Shown one piece after another: positions 1 through 5,169 of a stretch of 5,169 bases of DNA. The DNA comes from Planctomycetota bacterium. Its GTDB lineage: Bacteria; Planctomycetota; Planctomycetia; Gemmatales; Gemmataceae. The stretch lies in the NCBI GenBank assembly GCA_016200155.1, contig JACQFG010000224.1, positions 1-5,169 of the forward strand. The letters are read 5' to 3'. The translations under genes were made by a program, and so were the position numbers. The notes under the pieces were generated by a model. It did not search any database, was not told the origin of the DNA, and worked only from the letters and a program-made list of their open reading frames with translations. Within the stretch, counting starts at the first letter, position 1. Every line of letters begins with the position of its first letter.

Positions 1-54
1 AATCATGAGTACAAAATCCTGAATTCGAACATGATTTTGTACTCATGATTTTGT
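1..54. repeat. AT-rich inverted repeat with overlapping 11-bp direct repeats
   Basis: Positions 1-18 (AATCATGAGTACAAAATC) and 33-50 are perfect reverse complements, separated by a 14-base spacer that contains GAATTC. The 11-mer CATGATTTTGT also occurs directly repeated at 30-40 and 44-54, a 14-base period, and the left arm carries a near copy in reverse orientation. The element begins 14 bases beyond the stop codon of the glutamate dehydrogenase gene and may extend past the left edge. The stem is AT-rich and no T-tract follows it inside the window, so it is not a typical intrinsic terminator, although it could fold in the 3' end of that transcript. It resembles dispersed intergenic units I recall from planctomycetes (from memory, not checked). 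Confidence 0.8.
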
Positions 55-67
55 GATTTTTCGCATC

Positions 68-1354
68 TCACGGATACAGCCCGCGCCGCTTCTTCTCTTT
101 CGCGACCTTTTCCACTCCCAGGCTCAACGCCGCCATGCGCATCGGGATCTTGCGTTCCTTCGCGAGGTTATGCACCTGGTGGAACGCCTTCAGCATCAAC
201 TGCTCGAGCTTTTGATTGACTTGCGCCTCGTCCCAGAAGAACTGGGCCATGTCCTGCACCCACTCGAAGTACGACACCGTCACGCCGCCGGCATTGCACA
301 GCACGTCCGGGATCAGAAAGATATCGCTGTGCTTCAGCACGTCGTCGGCGTCCGGCGTCGTCGGGCCGTTGGCGGCCTCGGCGAGGACCCGGCACTTCAG
401 CTTGCCCGCGTTCTTCTCGGTGATCTGCCGTTCGAGGGCGGCAGGCACCAGCACGGTGCATTCGATCGTCAGCAGGTCGTCCGGATCGATCTCGCGGGCG
501 CCGCCGAAGTCCTTGAGCAGCTTGCCCGCCGCGGTGTGCTTGATCAGGCCGGGCACGTCGATGCCTTGCGGGTTGGCGATGGCGCCGTAGCGATCGCCGA
601 CCGCGACGATCTTGACGCCGCGCATCGCCAGCTCTTGACACGTGATCGACCCGACGTTGCCGAAACCCTGAACGACGGCGGTGGCATTGGCGGGAGCGAG
701 ATTGATCTCGTGCAGGGCCTGCATGATGCAATAGACGACGCCGCGTCCGGTGGCCTCGCGCCGGCCGACGCAGCCCCCCAGCTCGATCGGCTTGCCCGTG
801 ACGATCTCCGGACACGCATAGCCGACCGACATGCTGTAGGTGTCCATGATCCAGGCCATGGTCTGTTCGTCGGTGCCGAGATCGGGAGCGGGGACGTCCT
901 TGCGCGGGCCGATGATCGGCAGGATCTCCTCGGTGAAGCGGCGCGTCAGGCGTTCCTTTTCGCCCATCGAGAGCTTGTCGGGATCGCAGGCGATGCCTCC
1001 CTTGGCGCCGCCGAACGGCAAGTTCATGATGGCGCACTTCCAGGTCATCCACATGGCGAGGGCCGCCACTTCGCCGAGATCGACGCTTGGATGATAGCGA
1101 ATCCCGCCCTTGGAGGGCCCGCTGGTCAGGCTGTGCTGGACGCGATAGCCGATGAACGTGTGCGTCTTGCCGTCGTCCATGCGGATCGGCACCGCCGCGA
1201 CCATGGCCCGCTTCGGCTTGCTGAGCCGTTCGAGAATGTTCTGATCGAGATGAATATGCTCGGCAACCGCAAGCAATTGCAGCACCGCCATCTGAAAGAC
1301 AGGCGAGTCGCCGTAGACGGGCCGAGGCAGGTGCTTGTGCTGATTGGCATCCAT
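68..1354 (-). CDS. gdhA: Glutamate dehydrogenase (Glu/Leu/Phe/Val dehydrogenase family)
   Basis: The 428-residue product should catalyse reversible oxidative deamination of glutamate to 2-oxoglutarate and ammonia with NAD(P) in the cytoplasm, linking carbon and nitrogen metabolism. Its length fits the small hexameric bacterial and archaeal enzymes. Substrate-domain lysines are present: K82 in GPSKGGIRYHP, K106, and K118 in PFGGAKGGI. D158 in PAPDLGTDE is the catalytic aspartate. The spacings between these residues match those of the Clostridium symbiosum enzyme (K89, K113, K125, D165). The coenzyme domain shows GFGNVG at 230-235 and an acidic residue (D254) after the next strand; NAD versus NADP use cannot be settled from this. 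NAGGVTVSYFEW at 354-365 is the conserved C-terminal motif. I chose the ATG at 1354 because family similarity begins just after it. An in-frame GTG at 1393 would add 13 residues, and neither start has a clear Shine-Dalgarno. Leucine or phenylalanine specificity is less likely but not excluded. The gene is transcribed away from the Roco gene. Confidence 0.93.
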   Translation of the reverse strand: MDANQHKHLPRPVYGDSPVFQMAVLQLLAVAEHIHLDQNILERLSKPKRAMVAAVPIRMDDGKTHTFIGYRVQHSLTSGPSKGGIRYHPSVDLGEVAALAMWMTWKCAIMNLPFGGAKGGIACDPDKLSMGEKERLTRRFTEEILPIIGPRKDVPAPDLGTDEQTMAWIMDTYSMSVGYACPEIVTGKPIELGGCVGRREATGRGVVYCIMQALHEINLAPANATAVVQGFGNVGSITCQELAMRGVKIVAVGDRYGAIANPQGIDVPGLIKHTAAGKLLKDFGGAREIDPDDLLTIECTVLVPAALERQITEKNAGKLKCRVLAEAANGPTTPDADDVLKHSDIFLIPDVLCNAGGVTVSYFEWVQDMAQFFWDEAQVNQKLEQLMLKAFHQVHNLAKERKIPMRMAALSLGVEKVAKEKKRRGLYP

Positions 1355-1479
1355 GACAATATCTCGTGAGGAGAGGTCGGCGTCAGGTATCACTTTACCA
1401 GAGCCACGGAAGTCTGGCCAGCGAGACGCGACGTCACTCGATAAGGCTGGATTATGGGCAAAATGATGGGGAAATCGAT

Positions 1480-1551
1480 CACCCCCCCCTCCCGCTGGAT
1501 TCGTTCCATTCCTTCCACCACACCCCCCCTCCCAATGGAACGATGGAATCC
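1480..1551. repeat. Duplicated C-run motif flanking a 10-bp inverted repeat
   Basis: The motif CA-C(8)-T-CCC at 1480-1493 recurs as CA-C(7)-T-CCC at 1521-1533, about 41 bases apart. TCGTTCCATT at 1501-1510 is the exact reverse complement of 1534-1543, with a 23-base loop that includes the second C-run. A further GGATT/AATCC pair (1497-1501 with 1547-1551) could replace the base of the stem. The minus strand is strongly G-rich here, with GGG-A-G(7) and GGG-A-G(8) runs. The function is unknown. It lies about 200 bases before the Roco start and about 130 bases before the glutamate dehydrogenase start, so it could affect either promoter. Confidence 0.65.
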
Positions 1552-1668
1552 ATCTCGGCAGGAAAAGAACAACGATTTTCGCCGGCAGCCGAATTGGTGT
1601 TTTGCGACGCTACGGACATTGACTTTTGTCCGAGTCTGCGCCCGGCGGCTCGGCTTTGGAACGAACTG

Positions 1669-1741
1669 TTCGCGAGAGAATGGGGTCATAGGATTATCCC
1701 CGGCTCGTCTCCCGGCCCCATTTTCCGCCCTCGCGAAAGAG
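1669..1741 (+). promoter_or_regulatory. Possible 5'-UTR hairpin reaching the Roco ribosome binding site
   Basis: TTCGCGAG (1669-1676) pairs perfectly with CTCGCGAA (1730-1737), and AATGGGG (1679-1685) pairs with CCCCATT (1716-1722), giving a two-part stem with an asymmetric internal loop. The weak Shine-Dalgarno candidate GAAAGAG (1735-1741, six bases before the ATG at 1748) shares three bases with the outer stem. If transcribed, the fold could restrict ribosome access and keep expression low, which would suit a potentially toxic product. The pairing is visible directly; the regulatory role is inferred, and the fold has not been computed. Confidence 0.4.
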
Positions 1742-1747
1742 CCTGTT

Positions 1748-4312
1748 ATGGCTAAACATTTCACCGAGGCATATGACGCCCATGCCGAAGCCCTAAAGCG
1801 GATCGAAGCGTGCCGACTGGAGAAGTGGACGAACCTTGATCTGAGCAAACTGGACTTGAAAACGGTGCCGCCGGAGATCGGCCAACTCACCGCGCTGTTG
1901 ACGCTTGAGCTCTACTCCAATCAATTAACGTGGCTGCCACCGGAGATCGGGCAACTCAAAGCCCTGAAGATACTTCATCTCGGCTACAATTGTTTTACGG
2001 TGCTGCCGCCGCAGATCGGTCAACTCGCTGCGCTGACGCACCTATTCCCGCATAATAACAAGCTCAAGGCGCTGCCTCCGGAAATCGGCCAACTCACTGC
2101 CCTGACATCCCTCTACCTTCACGATAACCAGCTTATTTCACTGCCGGAGGAGATCGGCCGTTTGACGGAGTTAGAAACCCTTGTCTTGGAATCCAATGCA
2201 CTGCGCGAAGTACCGGAAAGCATGAAGGACCTGACGCAGCTCAAAGTGCTGACGCTGCATGGAAACGATGCCTTGGGGCTGCCGACGGAACTGCTGGGGC
2301 CGACTTGGGGCAAATCAGGCCCAAGGAATCCACCGGCAAACCCGCGCGCCATTCTGGACTTTTACTTTTCCCGCAGGGAGCAGGGCGATGCCGCGATGCG
2401 CGAAGTCCGAGTGCTACTGATCGGGCGTGGGCGCGTGGGCAAGACCTCACTGCTCCGAGTCCTTCAAAACAAGCAGGTCAACCCCACCGAACCGGAAACG
2501 CCGGGCATCACGGTGGAGCCGCTGGAGTTGAAGTGCCCGAAGGGCACGGCGAAGGCCCATGTGTGGGATTTCGGCGGACAGGAATTCCTGCACGGGACGC
2601 ATCAGATATTCCTCAGCGAGCGCTGCGTGTACGTGCTGGTGCTGGAAGGCCGGGAGAGTAACTGGGAGACGGAGACCGACTACTGGCTGCGCTTCATCCA
2701 GAGCTTCGGCGGTGAGAGTCCGGTGATCGTCGCGCTCAACAAATACGATCTGCACGCCTTTTCCGTCGATCGGCACCGGCTGAAGGAACGCTGCCCCCAG
2801 ATCGTGGGTTTCGTGCAGACCGATGCCATCACTGGCCGGGGCGTGCCGGAATTACGCGGCTTGCTCGAAACGACCGTCGATCAGATGAAGGACGTCTGGC
2901 TCGGTGTGCCGCTCAAGTGGCATCGCATGAAGGAGTCGCTGCAGAAGATGCCGGAGAGCTTTCTGGAATACAAGGACTACGCGAAAATGTGCGTCGAGCA
3001 CGGCGTGCCGAAACCCGGCGAGCAGGAAAGCCTTGCCGGGACATTGCATCGGCTTGGCATTGCCCTAAATTTTCGCGAACACCACCGCTTGAAACACACC
3101 AGCGTCTTGAAGCCGGAGTGGGTGACGGAAGCGATCTACGGGTTGATCCGGTTCACGCAGAAGCAGGATTGCCACGGTGTCTTGCGGTCGGAATGGCTGC
3201 CGGAGGCGCTGCAGCCGACGGCGAACTATCCGCCGGACAAGCACGAGTTCGTCGTCGATCTCATGGCGAAGTTCGAGGTGGCGTTTCCGCTCGACGACAA
3301 GGGGACTCTCTGGCTGATCCCTGAGCTGCTGGGCGAGGAGCAGCCGGAGGAGTTCAAGCAGTTCCTGGGCGCGAACGTGCAGCGGCTGCGGTTCTCCTAT
3401 CCCGACGCGCTGCCTCCCGGCCTGTTGCCGCGCTTCATCGTGCGCACGCACGAGATGAGCGACGCGCATCCGCAATGGCGCTGGCGTTCGGGCGTGGTGC
3501 TGGAATGGGCCGGCTGCCAGGCGCTGGTGCGGCTCGATCGGCTGGAACGCCGAACGGAGGTGGCCGTCCTCAACTGTCCGCTGCCCGATCAGCAGAGCCT
3601 CTTCGACATCATCCGGGCCCATCTGATCGTGCTGCACGGCAACGTCCGCGTGATCGAGGAATCGGAGATCGAAGGGCACCGCAACGCCTGGGTCAACGTC
3701 GGCAAGCTTCGCCTCAAGGAACAGAAGGGAACGAAGCAGATCGAGGAGTTCATCGACGAGCAAAACGAGGCGGTCGTCGAGGTATCGAAGGCCCTCGATC
3801 AGGTCGAAAGCGACGCCGCCACCGAAGCCGCCGGCCCCGATCCGCAACGACGCGTGCATCTGTTCATCAGCTACGCCCATGTCAACGAACGGGAGCTCAT
3901 GCCGATTCGGCAACATCTGACGCTCCTGAGCCAGCAGGGTTACATCCAGGTCTGGCACGACCGCAACCTCGTCGCCGGCGAGAAGTGGGAAGTCGGCATC
4001 ATGGAGGAGCTGACCAAGGCCGAGATCGTGCTGCTGTTCTACACGACCGGAGCGCGGGTCTCGACGTTCATCCAGGAAAAAGAACTGCTGATGTCACTCG
4101 ATCGGTCGGACAAGAAGGAGTGTACGTTGATCTGGGTGCCGCTGGAACGCAATGATCTGCTCGACACGCATCCGCTGGAGAAGCGGCTCAAAGCCCTGCA
4201 ATGTGCGACGCGCGATGCCAAGAAGATCTACGACTTCGACCAGCCGCAAGTCGGCTGGATGCAGGTCGAGGACTCGATCCGCCGAGCGGTGGAGAAGCGG
4301 CGACAAATGTAG
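1748..4312 (+). CDS. LRR-Roc-COR-TIR protein (Roco-family GTPase with a C-terminal TIR domain)
   Basis: The product is 854 residues, with neither a signal peptide nor a membrane segment, so it is probably cytoplasmic. Residues 30-182 form seven leucine-rich repeats of exactly 23 residues, with an LPPEIGQL-type consensus. The Roc GTPase domain (about 218-380) has P-loop GRGRVGKT (226-233), a switch-I threonine (T255), DFGGQ (274-278) and NKYD (331-334), so GTP binding looks intact. The COR domain spans about 385-650 and should mediate dimerisation, as known for Roco proteins such as LRRK2 and Chlorobium Roco. A charged, probably coiled linker (about 655-695) leads to a TIR domain (701-854) with VHLFISYAH (703-711), WHDRNLVAGEKW (736-747) and E779 in FIQEKEL, which aligns with the catalytic glutamate of NAD-cleaving TIRs. 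I infer a ligand sensor, a GTP switch and an NADase or signalling effector. I chose the ATG at 1748 because GAAAGAG precedes it by six bases and the LRR region follows directly; an in-frame ATG at 1454 is much less likely. Its stop codon lies inside a repeat. Confidence 0.9.
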   Translation: MAKHFTEAYDAHAEALKRIEACRLEKWTNLDLSKLDLKTVPPEIGQLTALLTLELYSNQLTWLPPEIGQLKALKILHLGYNCFTVLPPQIGQLAALTHLFPHNNKLKALPPEIGQLTALTSLYLHDNQLISLPEEIGRLTELETLVLESNALREVPESMKDLTQLKVLTLHGNDALGLPTELLGPTWGKSGPRNPPANPRAILDFYFSRREQGDAAMREVRVLLIGRGRVGKTSLLRVLQNKQVNPTEPETPGITVEPLELKCPKGTAKAHVWDFGGQEFLHGTHQIFLSERCVYVLVLEGRESNWETETDYWLRFIQSFGGESPVIVALNKYDLHAFSVDRHRLKERCPQIVGFVQTDAITGRGVPELRGLLETTVDQMKDVWLGVPLKWHRMKESLQKMPESFLEYKDYAKMCVEHGVPKPGEQESLAGTLHRLGIALNFREHHRLKHTSVLKPEWVTEAIYGLIRFTQKQDCHGVLRSEWLPEALQPTANYPPDKHEFVVDLMAKFEVAFPLDDKGTLWLIPELLGEEQPEEFKQFLGANVQRLRFSYPDALPPGLLPRFIVRTHEMSDAHPQWRWRSGVVLEWAGCQALVRLDRLERRTEVAVLNCPLPDQQSLFDIIRAHLIVLHGNVRVIEESEIEGHRNAWVNVGKLRLKEQKGTKQIEEFIDEQNEAVVEVSKALDQVESDAATEAAGPDPQRRVHLFISYAHVNERELMPIRQHLTLLSQQGYIQVWHDRNLVAGEKWEVGIMEELTKAEIVLLFYTTGARVSTFIQEKELLMSLDRSDKKECTLIWVPLERNDLLDTHPLEKRLKALQCATRDAKKIYDFDQPQVGWMQVEDSIRRAVEKRRQM
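1835..2293 (+). repeat. Tandem 69-bp leucine-rich-repeat coding units
   Basis: Seven consecutive 69-bp units encode the LRR domain, with leucines at residues 30, 53, 76, 99, 122, 145 and 168 exactly 23 apart. The DNA core CCGGAGATCGGCCAACTC recurs with few changes at 1871, 1940, 2009 and 2078, while units 5 to 7 are more divergent. The near identity of the first four cores at nucleotide level suggests recent duplication or homogenisation, so the repeat number may vary between strains. Confidence 0.9.
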
Positions 4313-4396
4313 GGTGCGTCAAGCGTACTCGCGCGGACGCACCACGTCGCTGCAATGGCATGGTGCGTCTGCGCGAGTACGCTTGACGCACCCTAC
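4309..4396. repeat. Compound REP-like inverted repeat between convergent genes
   Basis: Arms 4309-4344 and 4361-4396 are reverse complements over 36 bp with a single mismatch (G4335 against T4370, which would be a G-U pair in RNA), around a 16-base loop. Each arm is also a hairpin: GGTGCGTC at 4313-4320 pairs with GACGCACC at 4336-4343, and the same pair recurs at 4362-4369 and 4385-4392. The element contains the TAG stop (4310-4312) of the Roco gene and ends three bases before the stop codon of the convergent gene. It could terminate transcription of both genes, although no clear T-tract follows. The two-inverted-unit form resembles REP/BIME-type elements. Confidence 0.9.
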
Positions 4397-4399
4397 GGT

Positions 4400-5169
4400 T
4401 CATACACTTGCGCGCAATCCTTGATCGTAGTCCGGATACCGCAGCTCGACGCCCAACTCCACCTTCATGCGCCGATTGTTGATGCGGCGATGCGCTAACT
4501 CATGCGGCGGCGTCTGGGCCGGCGGCGGCGATACGAAGCTCGGCTCCGGCGCGGCCAGCACGCGGGCCATTGCCGCATAGAAGTAACGCCGACGCACCGG
4601 ATGATCGTCACACACGTTGTAGATGTTCCCCGGCTGGCCTCGCTCTTCCGCGGCCAGCACGGCGCGGGCGCCGTCGTCGACGTGGATCAGGTTGAGCCAT
4701 TTGTCGGCGTCGCCGACGATCGGGTCGCCCTTCTCGATCGTCTGACGGCGCAGCAAGCGGCCGGGGCCGTAGATGCCGGCGAAACGCAGGATGATCGGTG
4801 CCGGCGTCAGAGCCTGAAGCGTAAGCGAAGGATGGGCCTCCTTCGCTAACGCTTCAGGCTCTGACCGTAATACTCGCTCCGCTTCCAGGACGATCTTGCC
4901 CGACGGTTCGGCGGGGTGCGTCGGCGAATTCTCATCGACCCAGCTGCCGTCGGTTTGGCCGTAGACGCTGGAGCTGCTGATGTAGAGGAACCGCTTCGGC
5001 GTCGGCAGGTGGGCCAGCACGTTGGCCAGGCCGTTGACGTAGACGTCACGCATCGAGGCGCCGCTGCTGCGATCGAAGCCGATGGCGTAGAGCACGGTGT
5101 CGACTTGCGGCAGCGACCGCAGGCTCGCTGGATTCAGGACATCGCAGACGATCGGCTCGACGCCGGGCG
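4400..5169 (-). CDS. YeeZ-like atypical SDR / NAD-dependent epimerase-dehydratase family protein (N-terminus outside window)
   Basis: The 255 C-terminal residues are visible; the frame is open to the right edge, so the start and the N-terminal glycine-rich nucleotide-binding motif lie beyond it. Starting at an internal GTG (5095) would cut the Rossmann fold, since VDTVLYAIGFDR runs across that point. Extended-SDR landmarks are YISSSSVYG (visible 62-70), ILRFAGIYGPGR (126-137), NLIHVDDGARA (159-169) and YNVCDDHPV. The usual YxxxK pair is altered: the lysine is kept in EPSGK (87-91), but the tyrosine position is glutamate. This fits the atypical YeeZ-type SDR subgroup, whose substrate is not known to me, so catalysis by the standard mechanism is doubtful. 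Visible residues 102-121 are encoded by an inserted hairpin repeat. The gene converges on the Roco gene and looks functionally unrelated to it. Confidence 0.85.
   Translation of the reverse strand, partial: PGVEPIVCDVLNPASLRSLPQVDTVLYAIGFDRSSGASMRDVYVNGLANVLAHLPTPKRFLYISSSSVYGQTDGSWVDENSPTHPAEPSGKIVLEAERVLRSEPEALAKEAHPSLTLQALTPAPIILRFAGIYGPGRLLRRQTIEKGDPIVGDADKWLNLIHVDDGARAVLAAEERGQPGNIYNVCDDHPVRRRYFYAAMARVLAAPEPSFVSPPPAQTPPHELAHRRINNRRMKVELGVELRYPDYDQGLRASV
4806..4865. repeat. 60-bp hairpin repeat embedded in frame in the SDR gene
   Basis: Arms 4806-4832 and 4839-4865 are reverse complements over 27 bp with one mismatch (A4823 against A4848) and a 6-base loop (TGGGCC). The whole element is 60 bases, so it adds exactly 20 codons without a stop in the SDR frame. 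It falls between the alanine- and glutamate-rich helix ending ERVLR and the strand beginning PAPIILRF, where relatives I recall have only a short loop. The core AGCCTGAAGCG..AGCGAAGG resembles a dispersed repeat I remember from Pirellulales genomes (from memory, not checked). Confidence 0.85.

Larger units (their letters stand above)
1355..1747. other. Divergent intergenic region without a convincing gene
   Basis: This stretch separates the starts of two divergently transcribed genes and must hold both promoters. I find no clean sigma70 -35/-10 pair on either strand: TTGACT at 1619-1624 has no -10 at the right distance, and a CATAAT on the minus strand near 1461-1466 lacks a good -35. It contains C-rich direct repeats with an inverted repeat (1480-1551) and a potential hairpin before the Roco start (1669-1737), both listed separately. 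The frame of the Roco gene stays open upstream to an ATG at 1454, but the translated residues are unlike any domain and look non-coding. I see no tRNA or other RNA gene. Confidence 0.7.

Noticed and set aside
53..1369. Long plus-strand open frame opposite the glutamate dehydrogenase gene
   Set aside because: It is a shadow frame in GC-rich DNA. The minus strand carries all family motifs, and the plus-strand translation shows only His-, Arg- and Asp-rich sequence typical of antisense frames.
1619..1646. TTGACT as a -35 box for the Roco gene
   Set aside because: The sequence 17 bases downstream is CCCGGC, not a -10 box, so no promoter can be supported.
1454..1747. N-terminal extension of the Roco protein from the upstream ATG at 1454
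   Set aside because: The frame is open, but the 98 residues are rich in Pro, Arg and Trp, resemble no domain, and cover the C-run repeats and the hairpin. The ATG at 1748 has a Shine-Dalgarno candidate and leads directly into the LRR domain.
3065..3958. Minus-strand open frame opposite the COR region
   Set aside because: It is antisense to a clearly conserved protein, has shadow-like composition and no recognisable motif.
68..4312. Functional pairing of the NAD-linked dehydrogenase with the possible TIR NADase
   Set aside because: The shared cofactor is suggestive, but the genes are divergent, about 390 bases apart, and the dehydrogenase is a common housekeeping enzyme. Adjacency alone does not support a joint system.
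4201..4424. Short open frames across the 4309-4396 inverted repeat on both strands
   Set aside because: Their sequences arise from the palindrome itself, read almost the same on both strands, and overlap the ends of two real genes.

Overview
The window shows three protein-coding genes, one cut by the right edge, together with several hairpin-forming repeats. The DNA is GC-rich in the genes. I place it most likely in a planctomycete, probably Pirellulales. This rests on the repeat style: an 'AGCCTGAAGCG..AGCGAAGG' inverted repeat, a 'TAGGGTGCGTC..GACGCACCCTA' inverted repeat, and AT-rich 'ACAAAATCATG' units between GC-rich genes. I recall such repeats from that group but cannot check it here. 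Weak Shine-Dalgarno signals agree with this but prove nothing.

Layout, left to right. An AT-rich inverted repeat lies at 1-54. A minus-strand glutamate dehydrogenase gene (68-1354) follows, with all the expected catalytic residues. A divergent intergenic region (1355-1747) holds two C-rich direct repeats, an inverted repeat, and a predicted hairpin that reaches the ribosome binding site of the next gene. A plus-strand gene (1748-4312) encodes an 854-residue protein with seven 23-residue leucine-rich repeats, a Roc GTPase domain, a COR domain and a C-terminal TIR domain. A nearly perfect 36-bp inverted repeat (4309-4396), whose arms are themselves hairpins, contains this gene's stop codon and fills the gap to the next gene. 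Finally, a convergent minus-strand gene (4400-5169, start outside the window) encodes an atypical YeeZ-like SDR/epimerase. It carries a 60-bp hairpin repeat inserted in frame.

The most interesting gene is the LRR-Roc-COR-TIR protein. It combines a ligand-sensing repeat domain, a GTP-dependent dimerisation switch of the LRRK2/Roco type, and a TIR domain that retains a candidate catalytic glutamate. This is the sensor-switch-effector plan of NLR-like immune proteins in a single polypeptide. A role in phage defence or self/non-self conflict is an inference; nothing nearby proves it. The flanking genes look like ordinary metabolic genes, and the three do not form an operon: the first pair is divergent and the second pair convergent. 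The Roco gene is therefore probably a stand-alone cassette. A second notable point is that dispersed hairpin repeats have shaped coding sequence twice here, once supplying a stop codon and once adding 20 residues inside an enzyme.
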